Shown: piece after piece, positions 37,261-46,316 of the stretch
Position numbering within the stretch: the first letter of the stretch is position 1
Layout of the letters: every line of letters starts with the position of its first letter
Assembly: GCA_964575025.1 (NCBI GenBank)
Contig: CAZNPV010000010.1
Span: forward strand, 26,865-90,864
DNA from: JABMQB01 sp964575025
GTDB taxonomy: Bacteria; Bacteroidota; Bacteroidia; Bacteroidales; Prolixibacteraceae
DNA: 64,000 nt
Direction: 5' to 3'
Made by a program: the position numbers and the translations under genes
Notes under the pieces: model-generated
Told to the model about the DNA's origin: nothing
The model's database searches: none
The model's input: the letters and a program-made list of their open reading frames with translations, nothing else

Positions 37261-37410
37261 TCAGACTGTCTTTTCAATAATATAAAGAAAATTGATTTTT
37301 GCAGTTGCACCCATTCCCATAAAAGTAGGTTTCACATTCGGGACAATGGAGACGATTCCTCCCTTCAATTCATTTAAAAACCGTTCCAGCCTCGATTGAT
37401 CCTGCTCCAT
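37261..37410 (-). CDS. 49-residue small protein
   Basis: A small gene in the gap between the transglutaminase-like gene and the sucCD terminator. The protein starts MEQDQSRLERFLNELK and ends NFLYIIEKTV. The frame runs in phase from the transglutaminase stop and includes the preceding codons NYKVNQFEIN, which may belong to the protein if a non-ATG start is used. I recognise a small Bacteroidota protein type with the pattern LExFLNxLxGxIVSIIPN followed by xFLxIVEK, but cannot name it. It is read from the same strand as the transglutaminase gene and ends at the bidirectional terminator. Function unknown. Confidence 0.6.
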   Translation of the reverse strand: MEQDQSRLERFLNELKGGIVSIVPNVKPTFMGMGATAKINFLYIIEKTV

Positions 37411-37449
37411 GTTTATTTCAAACTGATTTACTTTGTAGTTCCTGAGGTT

Positions 37450-39477
37450 TTAATTTATTTCGTTTTGTTTTTGTAAAAACACATTGCTGTAAATGACCAT
37501 CCTTGTAACTTCACCTGATTCATTTTTTTCAAACTCAATTTCATTCTGGTTAAATTCATCTTTCCAACGATTCCCAGAAAGTTGCTCCGGTAATTTGACT
37601 ACCTTTTTTGCCAGTGGGTCGTTTAAGGCAAGCATTCCCTCCTCATAAAATACTTCAAATTCTGCCTGAACCGCAGCCAGCCAGTAATTTCCAAGAAGAG
37701 GCTGAATATTTGCCGGGACATCACTGTCGATACTATCCAATTCAGATTTTTTACTCAATGGAACAACCTGCTGTAATTTCATCTCTGATATATTACCGTA
37801 TAGGTCTTTTACAAAGGAAAAATTGAGTTGCCTTGTCATTTTCGGATACAGAATTCCGTTTTCATCGGGTGGGTTTAAAGCCAGAATCTGCGATCCCGGA
37901 ATATTCACCGCCAGGCTTCCTTCCTGGTACAAAATTTCAAAGGTTGAATTCCTTTCCTTGTGCAAATATTTTCCAATGTACATTTTCAGGTCTTCCGGGA
38001 TTTTATCAGCAGCCGATTCATTTCCCATTCGATATTCAATAATTTTCATCTCCTTTGGGTTAAAAGCGGTTTTTTCGCCCAGCCGGATGTGCCCGGCATC
38101 GACAAAATCGTATTCATGAGCGGTGGCATCAATAGCAATCCACCCCGCACCACCCATATAAACTTCAGTCCAGGCATGTTGCCCGAAACTTCCACCTAAA
38201 TACGGGATGTACATACATCCGACTGAAAGCCGGGACGGAATGCCTACTGCCCGGCAAAAGGCTGCCAATAAACGTGAATGCGAGCCACATTCTCCTTCCC
38301 TCGTATTATAGGTATTGATGGCAGAAGTCCCGCCAGGCACTGCCCCTTTTATATTTTCAGCAACCCATGTGCTAAGCCTGACTGCCGCATCCCACGAGTC
38401 TTTTGAGCCTTCTGTAATTCTTTTTGCTTCCTTAATCAAAACCGGGTGGTCCGATTCTATAAGGCTCTCAGGTTCAAGATATTTTTTAAAACCCTCTTCA
38501 TAAATAACAGAGGGGAATGGTGGAGCATTTTCGCCGGTATAATTTTGTTTTTCAATTTCAAAAATACCTTCGATTAAATTGTTTGTTACGGTGCCTTCAA
38601 ATTTTTGTCCCGGAAAATTCAGGCTTTCCGGTGTTATCCATTCACCACCGGATGAAATGGTTGCCTCGACCTTCATGTACGATAGATCAGGAACATTGGG
38701 AATTATTTTATCGACTTTGGCAAAAAGCATACTTTCCAGGTTTACTGTCTGGATTTTCTTTTTCACTGATTTATCAGCCAGGTATATTTGCCTACTTCCT
38801 GCAATATCAAATTTCAAAGGAAAGCTGTTCTCGTTGTTTAACCAGATAATACTGGTAACCCCATTGGTTTCATTGAGTTCTTCAAGGACAGTCGTGCTAT
38901 ATTTTTTTCCGGCTAATTCCACTTCTTCTTTCCTGACTTTCTTGTACCTTTTCGTAGCAACTTCCCCTTGCATGTCATCAAAAACCTTATACGACTGTTC
39001 GGTTTCATTTCCGAATATAAAATCATTCATTAAATGCGGATACGTGAGTGTGTTATCCAGGATAACGTCCGGTTCCAGTTTGATGGTTTGCATTTGCCCA
39101 TCCCTTCTATTGGTAAAATGAACCGTGCCGTTTTCAAATTCTGCACGCGCATACAATTCTGCGGATGTAATAACACTGTGTTCAACATAAACCGGATTTT
39201 GGGTCACGGGATCGATGAGGTAGTCGTTTCTGACTTTCATATCGACTCCGCCTCCCAACACAGAGAGTTTTACCACCACTGAGTCCGTCAGGCTTAATAA
39301 TTGAACGCCTTCTCTTTCTGTGGTTGTAATTTCTGACTCAGTATATCCACACTGCACACCGCTGATCTCAATGGCGTAATTCCAGGTTTTGGGTATGTCA
39401 TTTAAGGACTGCCCTGCTGTTGTTGCCCATATTAAAACGGACACCATCAGTACAAATAAAAATTTAATTGTTTTCAT
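37450..39477 (-). CDS. Secreted transglutaminase-like (papain-fold) protein
   Basis: A 675-residue protein with a signal peptide (MKTIKFLFVLMVSVLIWATTAGQS). A transglutaminase-core domain at about residues 370-460 has the catalytic Cys near 397 (REGECGSHSRLLAAF), His near 436 (GQHAWTEVYM) and Asp near 450 (IAIDATAHEYD). The long N-terminal half is beta-rich with no family I can name, and the last 200 residues look like a repeated beta domain. It is the third gene of the leftward unit that starts with a sigma factor and a membrane protein, so it may be part of an envelope stress response. Its targets are unknown. Confidence 0.78.
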   Translation of the reverse strand: MKTIKFLFVLMVSVLIWATTAGQSLNDIPKTWNYAIEISGVQCGYTESEITTTEREGVQLLSLTDSVVVKLSVLGGGVDMKVRNDYLIDPVTQNPVYVEHSVITSAELYARAEFENGTVHFTNRRDGQMQTIKLEPDVILDNTLTYPHLMNDFIFGNETEQSYKVFDDMQGEVATKRYKKVRKEEVELAGKKYSTTVLEELNETNGVTSIIWLNNENSFPLKFDIAGSRQIYLADKSVKKKIQTVNLESMLFAKVDKIIPNVPDLSYMKVEATISSGGEWITPESLNFPGQKFEGTVTNNLIEGIFEIEKQNYTGENAPPFPSVIYEEGFKKYLEPESLIESDHPVLIKEAKRITEGSKDSWDAAVRLSTWVAENIKGAVPGGTSAINTYNTREGECGSHSRLLAAFCRAVGIPSRLSVGCMYIPYLGGSFGQHAWTEVYMGGAGWIAIDATAHEYDFVDAGHIRLGEKTAFNPKEMKIIEYRMGNESAADKIPEDLKMYIGKYLHKERNSTFEILYQEGSLAVNIPGSQILALNPPDENGILYPKMTRQLNFSFVKDLYGNISEMKLQQVVPLSKKSELDSIDSDVPANIQPLLGNYWLAAVQAEFEVFYEEGMLALNDPLAKKVVKLPEQLSGNRWKDEFNQNEIEFEKNESGEVTRMVIYSNVFLQKQNEIN

Positions 39478-39528
39478 GGCTTTGTTTTTAGTAATTATTC
39501 ATCGTTTTCCGTTTTTTTTCGTTCTTAT

Positions 39529-40269
39529 TTATCGTACAAGAAATCCAATATTTTTAAGTATCACAATCAGAAGCACAAATCCGAAAACAAGCACAAGCAT
39601 GAGAAGGATTTTTATCGTCACATCCTGTTTCCTTTGCATCTCCACATGTTTGGAAACTATTTCCAGCGAATTGTCATTCAGATCAGAAAGACAGGTTTCA
39701 AGGTGTTTGATCTGATACGCAATCTGTTTCCTGTTTATATACAGATTAAATCCAAGCCCGAGGATCAGGAAAAAAGAAAATACGATTATATCCTGACCGT
39801 CCAGAGGCCGAACCTGTCCGTATTCGGCATAAAAATAGAGGAGCATTCCTGAAATAAACAGAAAAGGATAGGTGGATGAAATGGCGAGCAAGGTGCTGAA
39901 AAACCTGCTTCGTAAATACGTAAGCATCGATGCCAGTTTTTCTCTTGTCGACTGGCCGTAATCCGCAACCTTAGAAAAACGGTTTGCCATTTTATTCTGA
40001 ATAAGAATAAGCGATACGAGCAAAACCATTGCGGTTGCACACACTGCTATTACATTGGATGTTCCCATGTAGAGAAACACATTCATCCCCAACAAAACGA
40101 AAACCACACTTTTTACAGCAATGTCGATATAGATCATATTTTTTACTTTCTGTGCGGTTGAATGGGATCGTTTTGAGATGAACTTTTCTATGGTTTCTTT
40201 TCCATATTCCGAAGAACCCATAGCCTTTTCAACTTTGCTCCATATATCTTTTAAACTTTTGTCGTTCAT
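39529..40269 (-). CDS. Polytopic membrane protein next to an ECF sigma factor
   Basis: A 246-residue protein. About 45 soluble residues are followed by two membrane segments (45-65 and 70-90), a cytoplasmic or periplasmic helix, two more segments (about 120-170), then a helical region and a final segment (about 222-240). The opening MNDKSLKDIWSKVEKAM looks like a cytoplasmic sigma-binding part of an anti-sigma factor. It starts 10 bases after the sigma gene stop, so an anti-sigma or sigma-regulatory role is plausible but not shown. I cannot assign a family. Confidence 0.65.
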   Translation of the reverse strand: MNDKSLKDIWSKVEKAMGSSEYGKETIEKFISKRSHSTAQKVKNMIYIDIAVKSVVFVLLGMNVFLYMGTSNVIAVCATAMVLLVSLILIQNKMANRFSKVADYGQSTREKLASMLTYLRSRFFSTLLAISSTYPFLFISGMLLYFYAEYGQVRPLDGQDIIVFSFFLILGLGFNLYINRKQIAYQIKHLETCLSDLNDNSLEIVSKHVEMQRKQDVTIKILLMLVLVFGFVLLIVILKNIGFLVR

Positions 40270-40279
40270 GACTTCTCTT

Positions 40280-40774
40280 TCATTGAATTAAAATACGTTC
40301 TTTCAGTTTTCTCTTAATACGCACCAGCTTAACGCTGACATTTGTTTTGGAGGTTCCCATGATAGAAGCAATCTCATCGTAGCTTTTATTTTCAAGCCAG
40401 AGCAAAATGATGGCTTTATCAATCCGGTTCAATTGTGAAACAGCCTGATAGAGGCGTTGCGTATTTTCCTTATTTTCCGGAACTTCTGCTTTTAGCTGGT
40501 GAAAATCCTTCAACGGCTCATAAACCACCTTATTTTTCTTTTTCCTGAGACTGTTGATGGCCGTATTGAGGGCCACGCGATACATCCATGTGCTGAACAG
40601 TGATTCTTCCCTGAAAGTCCGATAGGATTTCCAGAGTTGAAGACAAATTTCCTGGAAGAGGTCTTCGCGATCGGCACCTGTGTTTTCATAAATAAATGTG
40701 ATTTTATGAATCATCTTCTGGTGCGACCGTATAAGCTCACTGAACTCTTTTTTATTTTGCGGTGTATGGCTCAC
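40280..40774 (-). CDS. ECF-type sigma factor, close paralogue of the one at 18-587
   Basis: A 164-residue ECF sigma. Region 2 has DREDLFQEICLQLWKSY and FSTWMYRVALNTA; region 4 ends in IMGTSKTNVSVKLVRI. The first 100 residues are mostly identical to the protein at 18-587. It starts with GTG at 40774. It is the first gene of a unit with a likely membrane-bound partner and a transglutaminase-like protein. The two sigma factors may read overlapping promoter sets, because region 2 and region 4 are both conserved between them. Confidence 0.9.
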   Translation of the reverse strand: MSHTPQNKKEFSELIRSHQKMIHKITFIYENTGADREDLFQEICLQLWKSYRTFREESLFSTWMYRVALNTAINSLRKKKNKVVYEPLKDFHQLKAEVPENKENTQRLYQAVSQLNRIDKAIILLWLENKSYDEIASIMGTSKTNVSVKLVRIKRKLKERILIQ

Positions 40775-41008
40775 TTAACATCGTTTCTGAAATGTTAGTC
40801 GGTAACAGGGGGGGGAAACTACATTTTTACCGTATCAATTGCTCCAAAAAAATTTTCATATCAGCCAGGTGTGGTTGCAAAGGCAGGAACCTAAACCAAT
40901 CCAACGAAAAGCCCGGGCACAAAAAAATATTCTTGAACCTGTTCTGTTTCGGGATATCCTGAAACAGGACGGGAATATCCTCCGGCAGGTACCATGGGAT
41001 AACAAAGC

Positions 41009-41041
41009 AAAGCTGCCCGGATAATCCGGGCAGCTTTTTTT
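41009..41041. terminator. Strong orphan hairpin with a T tail on the plus strand
   Basis: AAAGCTGCCCGG-ATAAT-CCGGGCAGCTTT is a perfect 12-base stem followed by Ts. In the 424-base gap between the leftward sigma factor and the leftward coiled-coil gene there is no annotated plus-strand gene to end. It may end a small rightward RNA or serve the leftward coiled-coil gene, whose stop is 158 bases upstream on the minus strand. Weak rightward frames at 40762-41024 do not look like real genes. Confidence 0.7.
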
Positions 41042-41198
41042 ATCTGAAACAGCTTCAATGAAACAACACCAAATACCTGATTGATTAAGGGCCTGTTTCA
41101 GAATACCGGCTTGTAAACTAACTAACTGAAATAGAAACCGGTGTAAATTTCATCCGAAGGGCTAGTAAGTCCCATTATCTTTTCGGTTGCACCCTCTC

Positions 41199-42107
41199 TT
41201 ATTTGGTTTCAATCACTGCATATTTAGATCGTTTCCAAAATTCCTCCGGGTCTTCTATCTCCAGGTAGGTTATCAGTCCTTCGTCCATTAAAAACCGGTA
41301 GGAACTGTCGGGGTGCTCTGTAATGAAACTTGCCTTTTTTGCGTACAGGGGAATTTCACGTGTTTCCCGGATATCCAGTTTTATAAAAATCTCTTCGTCA
41401 AAATCCCCGGGCATGGTTTTTTTGCCTCCGAGCCCCAGAAGCCCTCCTTCTCTCTCGACAACGCCGTTATCCTTTAACTCTTTATAGGTACCATACACCA
41501 GAAAAGCCTTATTTAATGCTGAATCCTGTTTTTTGATGATCTCTGTTTTTAGCTGAAGATCCTGATCTTTCATTTGAACCTCCGATTCGAGTCCTTCCAT
41601 TTTGCTGTTTAAGTGTGCAATCTGGATTTCCCGCTCTTCCACTTGTTTTTTCAAAAGGAGGATCTCTTTGCTTTGCGAATGAATATCCTGATTCAGTAGG
41701 GTAATCTTTTTATTCAGAGCGGCTACCTGAATTCCGGATTTATTAAGTTTGGCCTCAAGGATTTTCACCTTCTCGCTGTTTCGTTCCAGCAAAGAATCCA
41801 GGAGTCTGAGATCATTCACAATGGATTCATGCCGGTCGGGTATTTGTTGTTCATCCTCAACAAATGCAATCCGGCCGCTTCGTTGTTTGATAAAATCAAG
41901 ACTTGACTCAATGTCATTAAAGGATGTAAAAAGGTCGTTGAGGACAGAATCCCGTTCAGAAACTACCCTGTTCAGACGGGTGGTTTGAGAATCAAGTTTC
42001 CTGATCTCGGATTCTTTCCGGTTGATTACAAGGGCTGCAGACAAGATGGTAAGAATAACTGCCAGGACAATCCCGATTTTTCCGATCATGCTTTTTTTCG
42101 TATCCAT
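41199..42107 (-). CDS. Coiled-coil, membrane-anchored adhesin-like protein (Cbp1-type)
   Basis: A 302-residue protein. The start is taken at 42107 (MDTKKSMIGK), because the longer frame adds no family sequence. One membrane segment at about residues 7-27 (IGIVLAVILTILSAALVI) precedes a coiled coil from about 30 to 190. The conserved end reads AFLVYGTYKELKDNGVVE, then REIPLYAKKASFITEHP, then EEFWKRSKYAVI, a pattern I know from proteins called collagen-binding (Cbp1) glycoprotein adhesins. The adhesin name for this family is a weak label. It is downstream of an NtrC-type response regulator and may be its target. Confidence 0.72.
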   Translation of the reverse strand: MDTKKSMIGKIGIVLAVILTILSAALVINRKESEIRKLDSQTTRLNRVVSERDSVLNDLFTSFNDIESSLDFIKQRSGRIAFVEDEQQIPDRHESIVNDLRLLDSLLERNSEKVKILEAKLNKSGIQVAALNKKITLLNQDIHSQSKEILLLKKQVEEREIQIAHLNSKMEGLESEVQMKDQDLQLKTEIIKKQDSALNKAFLVYGTYKELKDNGVVEREGGLLGLGGKKTMPGDFDEEIFIKLDIRETREIPLYAKKASFITEHPDSSYRFLMDEGLITYLEIEDPEEFWKRSKYAVIETK

Positions 42108-42271
42108 AACAAATTCATTTAAATGGTTTCTGATGGATCCTGACAAACGATATACCATGGGCAACAATAAAATATATTGACCTGAAAAAGAATGGTTTGA
42201 AAAAACAAGCAGCACACACAGGCCGATCAGAATGATACGGATGTATCATTTTGATAACGGCTGGGTATGAG

Positions 42272-43615
42272 CTATTCTTCTTTGAGCATCCGGTAGATGG
42301 TAGCTACTCCGATACCGAGTTTTTCAGCTACCAGGCGGGTATTATGGTTGTATTTTTCGAGGGTTCTTTTTACGATACGAACAGAATATTCCCGGAGGGT
42401 CATCTCTTTTTCCAGGGTATTTTCCAGCAGGGCTTCATTTCCCAGAATGATATTTTCGCTTCCGATAATCTGGTCATCGGTTAAGGTAACAGCCAGTTCA
42501 ATTACAGACTTCAGTTCCCGTACATTTCCCGGGAAGGAATAGGAGAGCAATTTATCAACAGCCTCAGGAGCCAGAGTCTTTAGGGGCATGTTATTTTCCT
42601 CACAAAAAGCGGCGATGAAATGCCTGGATAAGATAATGCAATCATTCCCCCGTTCACGCAAAGGGGGCAATTCAATAGAGAGCCCGAATAAACGATAATA
42701 AAGATCCTGCCGGAAGGTACCCTTCAAAACAGCTTCCTGGAGATTCCGGTTGGTTGCAATGACAATACGGCAATCGGTCTTAACCGGTTTGTTGCTTCCT
42801 ACCCTCACGATCTCTTTTTCCTGCAATGCCCGTAATAATTTTGACTGAAGGGCAAGTTCGAGATCTGCAATTTCATCGAGAAAAAGGGTTCCGGTATTCG
42901 CTTCTTCAAATTTACCTATCCGCCGGTAATGGGCTCCGGTGAATGCCCCCTTTTCATGTCCGAAGAGCTCACTTTCAATCAGGTCATCCGGAAGAGCCGC
43001 TACATTGACCGCAACAAAGGGATTGCCAGACCTTCCGGAATGATAATGAATCGCCCTGGCGACCAGTTCCTTCCCTGTTCCGGTTTCTCCTGTCACCGAA
43101 ACAGTAATGTTCGTCCGGCTTGCTTTATCAATTAACTGAAAGATCTTTTTTAAGGCAGGACTGTTGCCTATAATGGTATTCTGATAGCTGTACTTTTTTT
43201 TAATTTCACTCCGCAACGATACAATTTCACGTTTCAGCTTTTCCCCTTTTCGGATGTGGCTGACGGTATTCAGCAGGCGGTCTCTGATATCATTTGATTT
43301 TACGATGTAATCGTAGGCGCCGTATTTCAACAATTCCACGACAACCTCTATATCATCCTGTCCGGAAATAAGGATAACCTGAATATCTTCATTTTCAGCC
43401 TTTATTTTCTTCAGTACTTCCAGCCCTTTCATATCGGGAAGTCTGTAATCAAGGGTGATCAAATCGGGATTTTTATGCAGGTTATTCAGGCAATCCTTCC
43501 CGTTTGTAAACGCTTCAATGGCATAATCGGGATTCAGTGAAAGTGTATGAACCAACAGCCGGTTGTACCATTCATCGTCTTCAACTACAAATATTCGAAA
43601 CGGTTTTTCGTTCAT
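42272..43615 (-). CDS. Sigma-54-dependent response regulator (NtrC family)
   Basis: A 447-residue regulator with receiver, AAA+ and Fis-type DNA-binding domains. The receiver aspartate is near residue 53 (DLITLDYRLPD). The AAA+ domain has GETGTGKELVARAIH as Walker A, ELFGHEKGAFTGAH with the sigma-54-contacting GAFTGA loop, and GTLFLDEIADL as Walker B. The helix-turn-helix is at the end (VAEKLGIGVATIYRML). Its phosphate donor is presumably the hybrid kinase 31 bases upstream. No clear sigma-54 promoter was found before the coiled-coil gene. Confidence 0.95.
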   Translation of the reverse strand: MNEKPFRIFVVEDDEWYNRLLVHTLSLNPDYAIEAFTNGKDCLNNLHKNPDLITLDYRLPDMKGLEVLKKIKAENEDIQVILISGQDDIEVVVELLKYGAYDYIVKSNDIRDRLLNTVSHIRKGEKLKREIVSLRSEIKKKYSYQNTIIGNSPALKKIFQLIDKASRTNITVSVTGETGTGKELVARAIHYHSGRSGNPFVAVNVAALPDDLIESELFGHEKGAFTGAHYRRIGKFEEANTGTLFLDEIADLELALQSKLLRALQEKEIVRVGSNKPVKTDCRIVIATNRNLQEAVLKGTFRQDLYYRLFGLSIELPPLRERGNDCIILSRHFIAAFCEENNMPLKTLAPEAVDKLLSYSFPGNVRELKSVIELAVTLTDDQIIGSENIILGNEALLENTLEKEMTLREYSVRIVKRTLEKYNHNTRLVAEKLGIGVATIYRMLKEE

Positions 43616-43646
43616 GTTACCGGTTTAATTAAAGACAGTTAACCAT

Positions 43647-46055
43647 TTAGTTTTTATCCGGAGCGGCATCCAAATACTCCCGGATATACGTTACAACACA
43701 TATAATTTCGTTCCTGGTTTTTTCAACCCGTTCTTCTGTTTCTGTTTTTTCTTTGTCGCGGCAGCTTTTTTCCAGTTGCTGTAAAAGGGAGACCAGTTTA
43801 TCAGCCTGGATATGTCTAGCAGGAGCTGCCATTTTATGGGCTGTTTCAGCTATTGCATCAAAATTTCCGGTCCTTTTGTTCCGTTCGATTTCAGCCATTC
43901 CCTTTTCAGCTGACCGGATAAAGATCTCAAGCATCTCCCTGAAAAAAACTTCATCGTAATTGGTAAGTCTTTTCAGTTCCTTCAGGTTTAAGCCAGCTCC
44001 AGTATCCTTTTTATCACTGCCTGCCAGCGATTTTTCTTTCCCTTTCCATTTTTCAAGGACCATTCTCAGCAATTCAGCTTCTGAAAAAGGTTTTGCAAGT
44101 ACTCCGGACATTCCTGCTGACATACAGGCCTCTGTTTTCAATGCTTCGTGAAAAGCTGTGATGCCGATAATTGTTGTCTCCGGTTTCACTTTCAGGATCT
44201 CCCGGGTTGCTTCCAGGCCGTTTTTTCCGGGCATACTCAAATCCATGCATACCAAATCAAAATCATTTTCAAGAACCCGGGTTACGGCTTCCTGCCCATT
44301 CTCTGCTTCCTGGCAGGTCGCTCCCCACTTTTTAAAGATCCCTTTCAACAGAAATCGGTTAAATTCTTCATCATCAGCCACCAGAACCGAAACGTTTTTA
44401 ACCCATTCGGGAACAGGTGGTCTTCCTTCCACCTTTTCCGGAATCTGGTTGGGATCCCCTAATTTATAGGGCAGGTCCACCTGCATCCTGGTTCCTTGTC
44501 CTTCCGTGCTTTCAACAGAAATGGTTCCTCCCTGCAGTTCCACCAGTTTTTTTACGATCGATAATCCCAGCCCGGTGCCTCTGTATTTTTTTGCTGATGA
44601 ATGGTTGGCCTGAACAAATTCCTCAAAGATAACCTGTAGCTCTTCAGCAGGTATTCCGATTCCGGTATCTTCCACCGTCATCCTGAAAAGATATCCGGTT
44701 TCCTTTTTTGGTATGGCTTCCACCTCGACCTCTATCGATCCCTTTTCCGTAAACTTAAGGCTGTTGTTGATCAGGTTGAGAAGAATCTGTTTTAACCTCA
44801 GCGGATCTCCCACTACCGCTCCGGGAAGGGTCCCTATGGTTTTAAAGGTTAATTCAAGCCCTTTTGCCATCGCCTCGGAACGCTCAATGGCCATTATCTC
44901 CCTGAACAAGGAAACAGGCGAAAAATGAACAGAATCAAACGTTACCTTACGGGCCTGGATTTTCGAAAAATCGAGGGTGTCATTCACAATGGACCTCAAG
45001 TGTTCTGCAGATTTCGAAAGAACGCGCATTTGTTCCTTTGTCTCGGGAGGCATTTCTTTCTGAAGCATTTGCTCAGACAATCCATAAATAGCATTCACAG
45101 GAGTCCGGAGTTCATGGCTTACATTGGCTGCAAACTGTTCTTTGGCATGGGCATACGATTCGGCTTCTGTTTTTGCCTTTTGTAACATCCGCTGATAACG
45201 CCTTGATTTATGCAGATAGTTATATACCAGAAATAATACCAGCAACAAAAGTACTACAGCTGCTCCGGAAAATGCCGCAAGGCGTTTGTAAGTAACCGTT
45301 GCCAGGTAGTCGGCTTCCAGGGTTTTCTTCAGGCGTTCATCCGTCTCCCTCTTTTCGATTTCCAGAATCAGGGCATTCAGTTTTTCACCTACTACCAGAT
45401 TGCGGCTGATAAATTCCGATTCCAGGACATTATACCGCTGCCCCAATTCTACGAGCTCCGATTCCAGGCTTTTAATCTGCTCCCTCATCTCATCTCTTTT
45501 CAGATCCCTGGGAATAAGGGTGGTATCAATCTCCACACGGTTTGTTCCGAAGATCTTCCTGAACAATCCTTTTTTTTCTTTCCGGATAAACAGGGTGTCG
45601 ACCTGCTGTTCCTCTATCTTCGAATAGACTTCAGAAAATGCCGGCTGAATCCCTTTGGTTGTTTCATGCAGATGCAGCACCCCTTCCCAGATCCGAAGTT
45701 TCTCGTAGGAGAGGGCTATAAGCGAATCGATCAGCATAGAGTCATCCCCGTCCGATATTTTATCCTGGGTCAGTTGCCGTAGTTTTTCATGTACTGCATG
45801 ATTCAGGGTTTCATACTGCTCCTTATTCCGGTTTTCATTATTTAAAACATAAAGCCTGACGTTGTTTTCAATTTCTGAAAGATCGGCTACCAGGGTCTTC
45901 ATTTGATACACCGTATTATCAGGACGGGCGGCCTGGTGTACAGCATCTACAATCTTTACAAGGCTTTTATACCCCAGGTATCCCGATGCGATCACAATCG
46001 CTGCAATCACCACCGAAAGGAGGGTAATTGGTATTTCAATCCTGAATTTGGCCAT
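43647..46055 (-). CDS. Hybrid sensor histidine kinase with receiver and Hpt domains
   Basis: An 802-residue membrane kinase. Two membrane segments (about 12-30 and 258-280) flank a sensory region of about 230 residues, helical and possibly CHASE3-like. The HisKA box is ANVSHELRTPVNAIYG with the phosphorylated histidine near residue 320. The ATPase part has NLINNSLKFT, DTGIGIP and GTGLGLSIVKKL. A receiver domain follows, with aspartate near 603 (VCMDLSMPG), then a histidine phosphotransfer domain with His near 741 (ETAHKMAAPARHIQ). The chain ends with Hpt, so the phosphorelay can run to the separate NtrC regulator. The start has an AAGGA site nearby. The signal is unknown. Confidence 0.92.
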   Translation of the reverse strand: MAKFRIEIPITLLSVVIAAIVIASGYLGYKSLVKIVDAVHQAARPDNTVYQMKTLVADLSEIENNVRLYVLNNENRNKEQYETLNHAVHEKLRQLTQDKISDGDDSMLIDSLIALSYEKLRIWEGVLHLHETTKGIQPAFSEVYSKIEEQQVDTLFIRKEKKGLFRKIFGTNRVEIDTTLIPRDLKRDEMREQIKSLESELVELGQRYNVLESEFISRNLVVGEKLNALILEIEKRETDERLKKTLEADYLATVTYKRLAAFSGAAVVLLLLVLFLVYNYLHKSRRYQRMLQKAKTEAESYAHAKEQFAANVSHELRTPVNAIYGLSEQMLQKEMPPETKEQMRVLSKSAEHLRSIVNDTLDFSKIQARKVTFDSVHFSPVSLFREIMAIERSEAMAKGLELTFKTIGTLPGAVVGDPLRLKQILLNLINNSLKFTEKGSIEVEVEAIPKKETGYLFRMTVEDTGIGIPAEELQVIFEEFVQANHSSAKKYRGTGLGLSIVKKLVELQGGTISVESTEGQGTRMQVDLPYKLGDPNQIPEKVEGRPPVPEWVKNVSVLVADDEEFNRFLLKGIFKKWGATCQEAENGQEAVTRVLENDFDLVCMDLSMPGKNGLEATREILKVKPETTIIGITAFHEALKTEACMSAGMSGVLAKPFSEAELLRMVLEKWKGKEKSLAGSDKKDTGAGLNLKELKRLTNYDEVFFREMLEIFIRSAEKGMAEIERNKRTGNFDAIAETAHKMAAPARHIQADKLVSLLQQLEKSCRDKEKTETEERVEKTRNEIICVVTYIREYLDAAPDKN

Positions 46056-46173
46056 GATCCTTCTAAATTAATCTTCCTGTTTCATATAACGAATTATTTC
46101 AGAAAATTATATCCAAAAAGAAAAGACCCCAGCTCTAATGCGCTCACCGTTCCGGATGCTGGATGTTAGAAGG

Positions 46174-46297
46174 GTTGTCAGTTGTCAGTTGTCAGTTGTC
46201 AGTTGACGGTTCCCGATAGGAAATCGGGACTCCGCTTCGCTTTGTGTCAGTTGACGGTTATCAGTTGACGGTTATCGGTTATCAGTTGTCAGATTTT
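46174..46297. repeat. Array of GTTGTCA/GTTGACG-type short repeats with a hairpin
   Basis: Four GTTGTCA units from 46174 to 46201 lead into GTTGACG, then a CCCGAT-AGGAA-ATCGGG hairpin, then more TCAGTTGACGGTTATC units to about 46297. This degenerate tandem array lies in the 399-base gap after mutB. Such low-complexity arrays are common in Bacteroidota and have no assigned role. The gap has no coding potential that I can see. Confidence 0.6.
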
Positions 46298-46316
46298 CAA
46301 TTTATTCAGATCTTGG

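Noticed and set aside
40762..41024. Two rightward frames (66 and 61 residues) before the orphan hairpin
   Set aside because: Non-ATG or poor starts, no recognisable pattern, and the second ends within the hairpin stem.
42108..42271. Sigma-54 promoter upstream of the coiled-coil gene
   Set aside because: The best GG/GC pair has 9 bases between instead of the required 10, and the flanks do not match.
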